Shown here: piece after piece, positions 6,804 through 16,007 of the stretch | How positions within the stretch are numbered: position 1 is the stretch's first letter | Layout: every line of letters begins with the position of its first letter | NCBI GenBank assembly: GCA_015655535.1 | Contig: JAATEW010000161.1 | Coordinates: 1 to 23,735, forward strand | Length of the DNA: 23,735 nucleotides | Origin: Hyphomicrobiales bacterium | GTDB lineage: Bacteria; Pseudomonadota; Alphaproteobacteria; Rhizobiales; Beijerinckiaceae | Direction: 5' to 3' | The notes under the pieces: generated by a model | Database searches by the model: none | Told to the model about the DNA's origin: nothing | What the model saw: the letters and a program-made list of their open reading frames with translations, nothing else | Program-made: the position numbers and the translations under genes

Positions 6804-9800
6804 ATGCACATCCTGGCCGAACAGATCAGATCGCTGGACGAAAGCGTCCCGGCGGTCGATCTCGGCCAGACGCCCGCCGACATCGTGTTTCTCTCCTTCA
6901 CCGATTCCGATCTGTCGCTGGCGGCGATGGTTCATGGGCAGAGGGACAGTGCGCCCACGCTTCGGCTCGCCAGCCTCAGCGCCCTCCAGCATCCGTTTTC
7001 GGTCGATCTTTATCTTGAACGCGTGGCGAAACACGCAAGCTTCGTGCTCGTGCGCTGCCTCGGCGGGCTTGAGTATTGGCGCTATGGCATAGACGAATTG
7101 AGCCTCGCTGCGCGGACCCATGGTTTCGATCTTGCCGTGGTGCCGGGCGATGCCATGGAAGATCCGCGCCTCGACGCGGCCTCGACTTTGGAGGTCGCCG
7201 ATCTTCGCCGCATCTGGGCTTGGTTTCAGGCGGGTGGCCCGGACAACATGAGCGCCTTGTTCGGCTGGCTCGCCACGCGGCTCGGGCGGCCTGCCGAATG
7301 GCGCGAGCCCATGGACGTTCCGCCTTTCGGCATTTGGCAAGAGGCTGCGCAATGCGATAGAGACAGAGCGCAATTTCGCGCAATCATCATCTTCTATCGT
7401 GCCTTTCACCTCGCAGGCGATATAGCACCCATCGCCGCCTTGCGCGACGCTTTGCACGAGCGCGGCTTCGAGGTCACAGCGGTTTACGTGACGAGTCTCA
7501 AGGACGCAGCCGTCATCGAACCGCTTGCACATCTGATCGAGCAAGTCCGGCCCGACGTGATTCTCAACACGACCGGCTTTTCGAGCCGCAAGGATGAGAG
7601 CGACTCCGTGCTCGATCGCGCGGACGCGCCCGTCATTCAGGCCATTCTCGCGACGAGCTTTCGCGAGGCCTGGCACCAAAGCCTGCGTGGCCTTGGCGCA
7701 GCCGATCTCGCGATGAATGTCGTGCTGCCCGAAGTCGATGGGCGCATCATAGGGCCGGCCATTTCCTTCAAAGCCGACGGCGCTCGCACCGAGGCGCAGG
7801 AATTCACGCCGGTTTTTCATCGTCCCGAGATGGAGTCTATTGCCCGCGTGGCCGATCTCGCTGCGGCTTGGGCAAGATTGAGGAAGCTGCCACGCAACGA
7901 AAAAACAATCGCGCTGGTACTTTCCGAATATCCCGCCAAAGGCGGACGCACAGGCTATGCCGTCGGCCTCGATGGCCCCGCAAGCCTTGCCGCTATCGCC
8001 GATGACTTGCGCGACGCCGGTTTCGACATCGGGCCGCTCGCGTCATCCGGTGAATTGATCGCCGCGCTTGAGAGTCAAGCGACAATCTCTTTCCCGGTTG
8101 CCGCTTATCTCGATCTCTTTCAAACTTTGCCGGCAGCGCTTTGCGAGGCCGTGACCAAAGCCTGGGGCGAGCCCGCGGATGATCCAGCCGTGCAAGACGG
8201 TAGCTTTCGCTTCAAGGCCATAGCCGCAGGCAAGCTCATCCTCGCCGTTCAGCCTGATCGCGGGCGCCGCGCTGATCGCTGCAGCACCTATCACGATCCG
8301 AATCAGCCGCCGCGCCATGGCTACGTCGCCTTCTATCTCTGGCTGCGCCAATTCGTGCGGATCGATGCCATGATCCACCTAGGCACGCATGGCACGCTCG
8401 AATGGCTGCCGGGCAAGGCCGTCGCACTATCGGAGGCCTGCGCGCCCGCTGCCCTCATCGGCGCGGTGCCGGTGATCTATCCGTTCATCGTGAACAATCC
8501 CGGCGAAGCGACGCAAGCCAAGCGGCGCCTTTCCGCCGTGATGCTCGGCCATATGACGCCGCCCTTGCGGATCGCGGGCACGCATGGCGTCAGCCAAGAG
8601 ATCGAAGCTCTGCTCGATGAATTTTCATCGGCCCAGATGCTCGACCGCCGTCGCGCCGACAGGCTCGCCGATCTCATTCTCGTCAAAGCCGAGCGTTCGG
8701 GCCTCGCAACCGAATGCGGGCTCACACCCGATCTCGACCGCGCCGCGTCGCTTGCCAGACTCGACGCCTTTATGTGCGACGTCAAGGATATGCGCATCAA
8801 CGATGGGCTTCACGTCTTCGCCCGCCTGCCGGAGCGCGCACAGATCGTGGAAACGGCGGCCGCCATGGGCATGACTGAGGATGCGCTAGCAGCGCTCCTT
8901 ATGCGCGCGGCTACAGCCGAACGGGATGCCTTGATCGCCGCGCTCGACGGACGTTTCATCGAGCCAGGCCCCGCGGGCGCGCCAGTCAAAGGCCGGCTCG
9001 ACGTTTTGCCGACGGGGCGTAATCTTTACGCAATTGATCCCCGCGCGGTTCCGACACGGACGGCTTGGGAGATCGGCAGCACAATCGCCGAAGAGATCGT
9101 CGCGCGCTATGTGCAAGATCATGGCGACTGGCCGAAGCGCATCGTGATCGATCTTTGGGGCAGCGCCTCGATGCGCACCGGCGGCGACGATCTCGCGCAG
9201 GCCTTCGCGCTTATGGGCGTGAAGCCCCAATGGGACAATGCCTCGACGCGCATTTCGGGCTTTGAAATTCTGGCGACGGCGCGGCTCGGCCGGCCACGCG
9301 TCGATGTCACGCTGCGGATCTCGGGTCTTTTCCGCGATGTGTTCCCGATGCAAATCGCGCTCTTCGATCAGGCGGTCAGAGCCGTCGCCGCGCTCGATGA
9401 AGACGATGAGACAAATCCGCTCGCCGCTGCGAGCCGGTGCGGGCTCGCACCGCGCATTTACGGCGCGGCACCGGGCGCTTACGGCACCGGCCTCTCAACC
9501 ACGATCGCGACCGGCACCTGGCAGGAGCGCGGCGAATTGGCCGCGATTTATTTGGATGCCTCTCATCATGCCTATGGCGCGAATAGGGAGGGTGTCGCAT
9601 CACCGTCGGATTTCCGCGCCCGTATCCGAGGTGCCGATGCTTTCGTGCATGTGCAGGATATGGCCGGGCAAGATCTGCTCGACTCCGATGCCTTCGCCGA
9701 GCACGAAGGTGGCTTTGCCGCCGCCGCCGAGATGCTGGGCGCAAGGCCCGCGCTCTATCACGTCGATGCCACGGGCGATGCCGCGAAGGTTCGCACCACG

Positions 9801-10142
9801 AAAGAGGAAATCGCGCGGGTTCTGCGCGGCCGCGCCACGAACCCGCAGTGGATCGCGGGTCAGATGCGGCATGGCTATCGCGGCGCGGCCGAGATCGCGG
9901 AAACGATCTCCAATCTCTTCGCCTTCGCCGCGATGAGCGATGCTGTCGATGCGCATCAATTCGATCTGATGTTCGAAGCGACGCTCGGCAATGAGCCTGT
10001 CCGGGATTTCATGATCGCCGTTAATCCCGCCGCCGCGGCATCGGCACGCTTGTTCGACGAGGCCATCCATCGCGGCTTTTGGATTACGCGGTGCAATTCC
10101 GTCGCGACGCAGATCGCAGAAACGCTGGAGCGCGCCGCATGA
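6804..10142 (+). CDS. cobN: Cobaltochelatase large subunit CobN
   Basis: Large subunit of the ATP-dependent CobNST complex that inserts Co2+ into hydrogenobyrinic acid a,c-diamide. The 1112-residue product shows family hallmarks: NTTGFSSRKDE near 254, LGTHGTLEWLPGKAVALSE near 526, PFIVNNPGEATQAKRR near 555, LWGSASMRTGGDDLAQA near 783, and DVTLRISGLFRDVFPMQ near 834. It is shorter than the roughly 1250-1275 residues I recall for classic CobN, but I see no internal break. A GAAAGGA sequence lies upstream of the ATG. The stop overlaps the cobG start (ATGA). The partner genes cobS and cobT are not in this window. Confidence 0.97.
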   Translation: MHILAEQIRSLDESVPAVDLGQTPADIVFLSFTDSDLSLAAMVHGQRDSAPTLRLASLSALQHPFSVDLYLERVAKHASFVLVRCLGGLEYWRYGIDELSLAARTHGFDLAVVPGDAMEDPRLDAASTLEVADLRRIWAWFQAGGPDNMSALFGWLATRLGRPAEWREPMDVPPFGIWQEAAQCDRDRAQFRAIIIFYRAFHLAGDIAPIAALRDALHERGFEVTAVYVTSLKDAAVIEPLAHLIEQVRPDVILNTTGFSSRKDESDSVLDRADAPVIQAILATSFREAWHQSLRGLGAADLAMNVVLPEVDGRIIGPAISFKADGARTEAQEFTPVFHRPEMESIARVADLAAAWARLRKLPRNEKTIALVLSEYPAKGGRTGYAVGLDGPASLAAIADDLRDAGFDIGPLASSGELIAALESQATISFPVAAYLDLFQTLPAALCEAVTKAWGEPADDPAVQDGSFRFKAIAAGKLILAVQPDRGRRADRCSTYHDPNQPPRHGYVAFYLWLRQFVRIDAMIHLGTHGTLEWLPGKAVALSEACAPAALIGAVPVIYPFIVNNPGEATQAKRRLSAVMLGHMTPPLRIAGTHGVSQEIEALLDEFSSAQMLDRRRADRLADLILVKAERSGLATECGLTPDLDRAASLARLDAFMCDVKDMRINDGLHVFARLPERAQIVETAAAMGMTEDALAALLMRAATAERDALIAALDGRFIEPGPAGAPVKGRLDVLPTGRNLYAIDPRAVPTRTAWEIGSTIAEEIVARYVQDHGDWPKRIVIDLWGSASMRTGGDDLAQAFALMGVKPQWDNASTRISGFEILATARLGRPRVDVTLRISGLFRDVFPMQIALFDQAVRAVAALDEDDETNPLAAASRCGLAPRIYGAAPGAYGTGLSTTIATGTWQERGELAAIYLDASHHAYGANREGVASPSDFRARIRGADAFVHVQDMAGQDLLDSDAFAEHEGGFAAAAEMLGARPALYHVDATGDAAKVRTTKEEIARVLRGRATNPQWIAGQMRHGYRGAAEIAETISNLFAFAAMSDAVDAHQFDLMFEATLGNEPVRDFMIAVNPAAAASARLFDEAIHRGFWITRCNSVATQIAETLERAA

Positions 10143-11395
10143 ATATGGCACCACGCCCACCCGCGATCAAAGGCTGGTGTCCGACGGCGCTTCGCCCGAT
10201 GGAGACGGGCGACGGATGTCTCGTCCGGCTTCATTTCACCGGCGGCGAAGTGACAGCCGAACAATGCCGCGCGATCGGGCATCTCGCGCGGACATTCGGA
10301 AACGGTCTCATTGATCTCAGCCAACGCGGCAATCTGCAATTGCGCGGCGTCAGCGCCGAAACGCTGCCCGCTTTGACCGCTCATCTCTATGACTTCGGCC
10401 TGCTCGATGCCGACATGCCTGGCGCGGCCGCCGTCATCGGATCGCCGCTCGCAAGGCTCGACGCCACGGCAAGCGTCGATGGCAAAGCCCTCGTCCATGG
10501 GCTGGAAGCAAGGCTTGCCGCCGCATCGGATTTGAATGCCTTACCCGACAAATTTTGCTTTCTCGTCGATGAAGGCGGACGCCTCGGCCTCGATAATGTC
10601 GCAGCCGATGTGCGGCTTATAGGCTTCAATGGACGCGTCGTGCTTGCCGTCGCAAATGGCGCGGGCGCGTCCACGCCCGTCACGTCGACCGATCCATCGA
10701 GCGCCATCGATGCCGCGCTGGCCCTCGCCCTCGCCTTTGTCAAACTGCGCGGCACAGCCTCCGCGCGACGCATGGTAGATCTCGTGCAAGCGATCGGCAC
10801 AATGGAGGTGGCCCGGGCAGCGGGTTTTGCGCCAGACGTTCCGATGCCGCCGCTCCCGCATCGCATCACGGAAGCGCAAGATATCATTGGCCCGCGTGAA
10901 GGGTTCATCGGCATTGCCGCAGCCTTCGGGCGTGTCCATGCCGACCAACTCGATCTGCTTGCGTCCCTCGCGCCAAATGACCTTCGCCTCACGCCTTGGC
11001 GCGCGATCTTGCTGCCGGGCTCGGGACCTGAAGGGCTTGAGCCATGCGCGCGCGCGGGCTTGATCGTGTCGCCCGACGACGCGCGTCTGTCCATCGTTGC
11101 CTGTCCTGGACAACCGGCTTGCACGGCAGCGCAGATCGACACACGCCGCGCAGCAGAGGCTCTTGCGCCACTGGCCCGCGCCTTTGCACCGAAGGGCATC
11201 ACCATGCATATTTCGGGATGTTCCAAAGGCTGCGCCTCCGCGAGGCCAACGCCGATCACGCTCGCCGGACGCGATGGCGCCTACGATCTCATCTTCAACG
11301 GCCGAGCCGATGCCGAGCCGGCGCTGCGCGGCCTCGATCTCGCGCAAGTGCGCGCGGCCCTTGGCGCGGCCCAAGCCGGAAAGGCCAGCCTATGA
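10139..11395 (+). CDS. cobG: Precorrin-3B synthase CobG
   Basis: Iron-sulfur monooxygenase of the aerobic pathway; it uses O2 to hydroxylate precorrin-3A at C20 and form the lactone. The 418-residue product belongs to the nitrite/sulfite reductase ferredoxin-like family. Its four cluster cysteines are visible as CPGQPAC (Cys322, Cys328) and GCSKGC (Cys361, Cys365). SQRGNLQLRG near 61-70 is the substrate-side signature. I chose the ATG at 10139 because it overlaps the cobN stop in ATGA; the frame opens 60 bases earlier inside cobN. Its presence marks the oxygen-dependent route. Confidence 0.93.
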   Translation: MNMAPRPPAIKGWCPTALRPMETGDGCLVRLHFTGGEVTAEQCRAIGHLARTFGNGLIDLSQRGNLQLRGVSAETLPALTAHLYDFGLLDADMPGAAAVIGSPLARLDATASVDGKALVHGLEARLAAASDLNALPDKFCFLVDEGGRLGLDNVAADVRLIGFNGRVVLAVANGAGASTPVTSTDPSSAIDAALALALAFVKLRGTASARRMVDLVQAIGTMEVARAAGFAPDVPMPPLPHRITEAQDIIGPREGFIGIAAAFGRVHADQLDLLASLAPNDLRLTPWRAILLPGSGPEGLEPCARAGLIVSPDDARLSIVACPGQPACTAAQIDTRRAAEALAPLARAFAPKGITMHISGCSKGCASARPTPITLAGRDGAYDLIFNGRADAEPALRGLDLAQVRAALGAAQAGKASL

Positions 11396-12027
11396 CGGCA
11401 ACGGCGACCACCTATATTCGCGACGGCGCCGAAATCTACCGGCGCTCTTTCGCCATCATCCGCGCAGAAGCCGATCTCGCGCGCTTTTCGCCGGAGGAAG
11501 AAAAGATCGCGGTGCGCATCATCCACGCCTGCGGCCTTGTCGAAGCCGCCGCGGATATTTGTTTCGCGCCGGGCGCCGTCGCCGCCGCGAAAGCGGCACT
11601 TTATTCCGGCGCACCGCTCTTTTGCGACTCCTCCATGGTCGCCAACGGCATTACGCGCGCGCGCCTGCCCGCCAAGAATGACGTGATCTGCACGCTGCGT
11701 GATCCGTCGGTGCCGGCATTCGCTGAGAAGATCGGCAATACGCGCACGGCCGCAGCCATGGAGCTGTGGCGCGATAAAATCGGCGGTGCGGTCATCGTCA
11801 TCGGCAACGCACCGACGGCCGCGTTCCGTCTGCTCGAATTATTGGACGAGGGCGTGGCAAAACCTGCCGCCGTCATCGGCATGCCGGTCGGCTTCGTCGG
11901 CGCGGCGGAATCGAAAGAAGCCTTGATGGCAGATGGCCGCGTTCCTTTTCTGGTGGTGCGCGGACGGCGCGGCGGCAGCGCCATGGCGGCGGCCACCGTC
12001 AACGCGCTCGCAAGCGGGAAGGAATGA
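11392..12027 (+). CDS. cobH: Precorrin-8X methylmutase CobH
   Basis: Moves the methyl group from C11 to C12 to give hydrogenobyrinic acid. The 211-residue product has the catalytic-histidine stretch RIIHACGLVE (His45) and the family segments SSMVANGITRARLP, AAMELWRDKIGGAVIVIGNAPTA (residues about 121-143) and GMPVGFVGAAESKEAL. The length fits the family. It starts with an ATGA overlap on the cobG stop and ends with an overlap on cobI, so it is translated as part of the operon. Confidence 0.96.
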   Translation: MTATATTYIRDGAEIYRRSFAIIRAEADLARFSPEEEKIAVRIIHACGLVEAAADICFAPGAVAAAKAALYSGAPLFCDSSMVANGITRARLPAKNDVICTLRDPSVPAFAEKIGNTRTAAAMELWRDKIGGAVIVIGNAPTAAFRLLELLDEGVAKPAAVIGMPVGFVGAAESKEALMADGRVPFLVVRGRRGGSAMAAATVNALASGKE

Positions 12028-12806
12028 ATATGCGCGATCCCGCCGTTCCGTTGATCGCTCCAGAAAAGGACAGCACCGTCACGCTCGGCACATTGCATGG
12101 CATCGGGCTTGGCCCCGGCGACCCGGAACTTGTGACGGTCAAAGCCGTGCGGCTCATTCAAGCCTCGCCCGTGCTCGCTTATTTCGCCAAGAAGGGCTGC
12201 GTTGGAACCGCCCGCACGATCGCCGACGCGTGGATCATCCACGGCACGGAAGAACTGCCGCTTTATTATCCGATCACCACGGAAATTTCGTTCAAGGAAA
12301 AGGCCTATGCCGAGAAGCTCGCCGCCTTCTACGGGGAGGCATCGGCGGAGATCGCGACGAAACTCGCAGAAGGACGCGATGTCGCTCTGATCTGCGAAGG
12401 CGATCCAATGTTCTACGGCTCCTTCATGCATATTTTCATGCGGCTCAAGGAGCACTTTCGCATCTCCGTCACGGCGGGCGTCACCGGCATGTCGGGCTGC
12501 TCCGCCGCCGCCGCGCAGCCCATCACCTGGGGCGACGATGTGCTCACCATATTGCCCGGCACATTGCCGCTTGAAGATCTGACGCGCCGATTAGCCGAGA
12601 CGGATGCCGCCGTCATCATGAAGCTTGGAGCCAATTTCAAGAAAGTCCGCGCGGCGCTTGAGAAGACCGGTCTCGCCGCCCGCGCGCTTTATGTCGAGCA
12701 TGGCACCACCGCTGCCGAACGCATTGTTCCTCTCACCGAGAAGACAGATGACGCGGCGCCTTATTTCTCGCTGATCCTCGTACCCGGCCAGGGACGAAGG
12801 CCATGA
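12024..12806 (+). CDS. cobI: Precorrin-2 C20-methyltransferase CobI
   Basis: SAM-dependent methylation of precorrin-2 at C20 to give precorrin-3A. The 260-residue product has the tetrapyrrole methylase fold: GIGLGPGDPELVTVKAVRLI near 27-46, the ICEGDPMFYGSFMHIF stretch near 127-142, and the SVTAGVTGMSGCSAAA region near 149-164. About 20 extra residues precede the first conserved glycine motif; translation from a later start is possible, but the ATGA overlap with cobH favours 12024. It overlaps the cobJ start by four bases. Confidence 0.95.
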   Translation: MNMRDPAVPLIAPEKDSTVTLGTLHGIGLGPGDPELVTVKAVRLIQASPVLAYFAKKGCVGTARTIADAWIIHGTEELPLYYPITTEISFKEKAYAEKLAAFYGEASAEIATKLAEGRDVALICEGDPMFYGSFMHIFMRLKEHFRISVTAGVTGMSGCSAAAAQPITWGDDVLTILPGTLPLEDLTRRLAETDAAVIMKLGANFKKVRAALEKTGLAARALYVEHGTTAAERIVPLTEKTDDAAPYFSLILVPGQGRRP

Positions 12807-13570
12807 GCCAGCCGGGCGAGCTTCTGGTCGTCGGGCTTGGCCCCGGCCCCGATCAATGGCGGACGCCCGAAGTCACCGAAGCGCTTTCCCGCTCGACCGA
12901 TCTCGTCGGCTATCAAACCTATCTCGACCGCTGTCCGCCACGTGATGGCCAATGCCGCCATGCAAGCGACAACCGTGTGGAATTGGATCGCGCCCGTCTC
13001 GCGCTGGCGCTCGCGCGCGAAGGCCGTACCGTCGCCGTCGTCTCCGGCGGCGATCCGGGCGTCTTCGCCATGGCGGCGGCCGTGTTCGAAGCGCTCGATG
13101 CCGATCCGGCCGCGCGAGACATTCTCGTCACCGTCATGCCGGGCGTCTCGGCCATGCAGGCCGCCTCGGCGCGGCTCGGCGCGCCGCTCGGCCATGACTT
13201 TTGCGTGATCTCGCTTTCCGATAATTTGAAGCCCTGGTCCTTGATCGAACGCAGGCTCAAGGCCGCGGCAGACGGTGATTTCGTCATCGCGCTTTATAAC
13301 CCGGCCTCGAAAGCGCGGCCGGCGCAGATCATTCAGGCCTTCGATCTTCTGCGCACGCATAAATCGGGCGAAACACCTGTCGCCTTCGCGCGCGCGATCG
13401 GCCGCCCCGGCGAAAACATGCTGATCACGACACTCGCCGAAGCCGACCCGAGGGTCGCGGACATGGCGACATTGGTGATCGTCGGCTCGTCGCAGACCCG
13501 GCTTGTGCCGAGACCCGGCGCCGCGCCTTGGATCTATACGCCGCGGTCGACGCCGGATCTCGCGGGATGA
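12803..13570 (+). CDS. cobJ: Precorrin-3B C17-methyltransferase CobJ
   Basis: Methylates precorrin-3B at C17 with ring contraction to precorrin-4. The 255-residue product shows VVGLGPGPDQWRTPEVTEAL near 9-28, the VGYQTYLDRCP motif typical of CobJ/CbiH near 35-45, VVSGGDPGVFAMAAAVFEAL near 79-98, and LYNPASKARPAQI near 168-180. It is the last gene of the riboswitch-led run. Its last 37 bases overlap the 3' end of cobK on the opposite strand. Confidence 0.96.
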   Translation: MSQPGELLVVGLGPGPDQWRTPEVTEALSRSTDLVGYQTYLDRCPPRDGQCRHASDNRVELDRARLALALAREGRTVAVVSGGDPGVFAMAAAVFEALDADPAARDILVTVMPGVSAMQAASARLGAPLGHDFCVISLSDNLKPWSLIERRLKAAADGDFVIALYNPASKARPAQIIQAFDLLRTHKSGETPVAFARAIGRPGENMLITTLAEADPRVADMATLVIVGSSQTRLVPRPGAAPWIYTPRSTPDLAG

Positions 13571-14292
13571 GCCTCGATGAAGCGCATCACCTCTTGGGGA
13601 TCATGCAGCGTCAGCCCCTCGGGTCGTGCCGGCGCGCGGATCATCACGACCGGCAGTCCCAGCGCCCTCGCCGCTGCGATCTTCCCATAAGTGGCTTCGC
13701 CGCCCGAATTTTTCGTCACCAGAATCTCGATCTTTTCTTCGATCATCAGCATGCGCTCGGCGCTTTCGCTGAAAGGCCCACGGTCGAGAATGATGCGCGC
13801 GCGCGGCAGGCCAAGGGCCTCGGGCGGATCGATGGTGCGGATCAGATAGTCATGCTGCGGCGCCGCCTCGAAGGCCGCGAGCCCCAGCCGGCCGCTCGTG
13901 AGAAACACCCGGCGCGGCACATCGCCCAAAGCCAGCGCCGCGGCGGCAAGATCGCCGGCCTCGATCCAATGATCGCCCTCGACCTGCGTCCAAGGTGCGC
14001 GCGTGAGGGTGATCAGCGAGATTTCGGCAAGTTTCGCGGCGGCGATCGCATTGGCGGAGATCCGCTCGGCGAAAGGATGGCTCGCGTCGATCAGCACATT
14101 GATCTTTTGCTGCGTGAGATAGGCCGCCAAACCTTCCGCGCCGCCAAAGCCGCCGATGCGCACCGGCACGGATTGCGGCGCCGGGTTAGCCGTCCGCCCC
14201 GCGAGGGAGAGCGTAGCCGACGTATTGCTCGGGGCAATCAGCTCGCAGAGCTTCGTCGCCTCCGTCGTCCCGCCAAGAATAAGCACCCGCAT
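13534..14292 (-). CDS. cobK: Precorrin-6A reductase CobK
   Basis: NADPH-dependent reduction of precorrin-6A to dihydroprecorrin-6. The 252-residue product has the nucleotide-binding LILGGTTEATKLCELI at 4-19, the family signature IDASHPFAERISANAIAAA near 67-85, FLTSGRLGLAAF near 129-140, and VTKNSGGEATYGKIAAARALGLPVVMI near 193-219. A GGAAAG sequence lies a suitable distance upstream of the ATG at 14292. It is transcribed against the rest of the cluster: convergent and overlapping with cobJ, and divergent from cobL across 98 bp. It therefore needs its own promoter in that gap. Confidence 0.96.
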   Translation of the reverse strand: MRVLILGGTTEATKLCELIAPSNTSATLSLAGRTANPAPQSVPVRIGGFGGAEGLAAYLTQQKINVLIDASHPFAERISANAIAAAKLAEISLITLTRAPWTQVEGDHWIEAGDLAAAALALGDVPRRVFLTSGRLGLAAFEAAPQHDYLIRTIDPPEALGLPRARIILDRGPFSESAERMLMIEEKIEILVTKNSGGEATYGKIAAARALGLPVVMIRAPARPEGLTLHDPQEVMRFIEAHPARSGVDRGV

Positions 14293-14390
14293 GATCTTGT
14301 CTTTCCGGCACGGTCTTTGTCGGCCTTGAGCGATGACTATAAAGGGCTTTGCACTTTATCCAAAGAGCAGAACTCGCGGGCCGGCCGGCT

Positions 14391-16007
14391 ATGACCTCGC
14401 CTTGGCTCAACATTATCGGCATCGGCGAGGATGGCATGGACGGCCTCTCGCCCGCTGCGCGGCAAGCGATCGCGGAAGCTACGCTTTTGGTAGGCGGCGC
14501 GCGGCATCTGGCTTTCGTGGGAAAGACCGCATCCGAAAAGCTCGCATGGCCATCGCCCTTGCACGAGGCCTTTCCCGCGATCCTGGCGCGGCGCGGCCAG
14601 CCCGTGGTTGTGCTGGCGACGGGCGATCCGTTTTTTCATGGCGTCGGATCTCTCATCGCCGAATTCATAGATCCGGCGGAGATCGCCGTCTTTCCGGCAC
14701 CGTCTGCCTATGCGCTCGCAGCGGCGAAGCTCGGCTGGGCCGGGCAAGAGTGCCGGCGCATTTCGCTACACGGCCGCGCGTTGGAGCGGATCATTCCGCT
14801 TCTTCATCAAGGCGCAAAGATTTTGGCACTCTCCTGGGACGAAACGACGCCGCAAAAGCTGGCCCAGTTATTGGCCGATAAGGGCTTCGGGCCCTCACGG
14901 CTCACCGTGCTCGAAGCCTTGGGCGGCCCGCGCGAAAAAATCCGCTCCTGCCAAGCCGATCGCTTTGGCATCGAGGATATCGATGCCTTGAATACGATCG
15001 CACTCGAGGTTGTCGCCGGCGCAAGCGCGCGGCAGATCCCCTTCACGCCCGGCCTGCCGGACGATTGGTTCGAGCATGACGGGCAGATCACCAAGCGCGA
15101 GATCAGAGCCATCACGCTCTCGGCGCTGCGGCCCTTGCAGGGACAATTGCTGTGGGATATCGGCGCGGGGTCGGGGTCCATCGGCATCGAATGGATGCTC
15201 GCCGATCCCACCTGCCGGACGATCGCGATCGAGGACAAGGCCGATCGCGCCGCGCGCATCAGCCGCAATGCTCTGGCGCTCGGCGTGCCCGATCTCAAGA
15301 TCGTCGAAGCCGAAGCGCCCGCGGCCTTCGACGACCTGCCGCCGCCCGATGCGGCCTTCATCGGCGGCGGCGCCACCGATCCGGGCCTGCTCGATGCCGT
15401 CATCGCGGCGCTGAAACCGCATGGCAGGCTCGTCGTCAATGCCGTGACTTTGGAAACGCAGGCGCTGCTCATCGCACAGCAAGCGCGGCTTGGCGGCGAA
15501 CTGGTTCAGCTTTCGATTGCCCGCGCCGATGCCGTCGGCGGCTTTCAGGCCTTGAAGCCTGCGATGGCCGTGCTCCAATGGACCTGGACAAAGCCTTGGA
15601 TCGAGATGCACGAAGCGCCTCAGCTTGCCATCGGCATCGGCTGCAAATCCGGCGTGACACCCGACGCCGTTATTGCCTTGATCGAAAAAGCCTGCAGCCA
15701 GATCGGCGGCCAACCAGCCGCGCTCTACACGGCCAAAGAGAAGCAGGTGGAACCTGCGCTTGGCGAAGCAGCGCGGCGCCTCGGCCTCTCTCTGATACCA
15801 ATCACCCGCGCAGCGCTCAAAGAAGCCGCGCCGCGCGCCGTGACGAAGTCGCCACGCGTGCTGGCCCTTTTCGGTGTATCCTCTATCGCGGAAACGGCGG
15901 CGCTCGCCGGCGCTGGACCCGGCTCGCAGCTTGTGCTTCCTCGCATCGCGGCCGATGGCGTCACTTGCGCCATCGCGGTATGCGCCGCTTTGAAAGACAG
16001 AGCATGA
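14391..16007 (+). CDS. cobL: CobL-CobE fusion: precorrin-6Y C5,15-methyltransferase (decarboxylating) with C-terminal CobE/CbiG-C domain
   Basis: Methylates C5 and C15 and decarboxylates the acetate side chain to give precorrin-8X. The 538-residue product has three parts. Residues 1 to about 200 are a tetrapyrrole methylase (CbiE-like) with IIGIGEDGMDGLSP and VVLATGDPFFHGVGS. Residues about 230-405 are a CbiT-like methyltransferase with ITKREIRAITLSALRP and the SAM motif DIGAGSGSIGIEW (about 255-267). Residues about 408-538 match CobE/CbiG-C: LAIGIGCKSGVTPDAVIALI, ALYTAKEKQVEPALGEAAR and a final GVTCAIAVC. Classic CobL is about 400 residues. The start is the ATG at 14391; an upstream TTG at 14349 is less likely. 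The stop overlaps cobM. Confidence 0.94.
   Translation: MTSPWLNIIGIGEDGMDGLSPAARQAIAEATLLVGGARHLAFVGKTASEKLAWPSPLHEAFPAILARRGQPVVVLATGDPFFHGVGSLIAEFIDPAEIAVFPAPSAYALAAAKLGWAGQECRRISLHGRALERIIPLLHQGAKILALSWDETTPQKLAQLLADKGFGPSRLTVLEALGGPREKIRSCQADRFGIEDIDALNTIALEVVAGASARQIPFTPGLPDDWFEHDGQITKREIRAITLSALRPLQGQLLWDIGAGSGSIGIEWMLADPTCRTIAIEDKADRAARISRNALALGVPDLKIVEAEAPAAFDDLPPPDAAFIGGGATDPGLLDAVIAALKPHGRLVVNAVTLETQALLIAQQARLGGELVQLSIARADAVGGFQALKPAMAVLQWTWTKPWIEMHEAPQLAIGIGCKSGVTPDAVIALIEKACSQIGGQPAALYTAKEKQVEPALGEAARRLGLSLIPITRAALKEAAPRAVTKSPRVLALFGVSSIAETAALAGAGPGSQLVLPRIAADGVTCAIAVCAALKDRA

Noticed and set aside
6777..7820. Antisense open frame of about 347 codons opposite the 5' part of cobN
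   Set aside because: Shadow of cobN; no recognisable motif or start signal.
6804..10142. CobN as a truncated or broken gene because it is shorter than classic members
   Set aside because: Conserved motifs run from N- to C-terminus, the stop overlaps the cobG start, and the frame is continuous, so the shorter length is probably natural.
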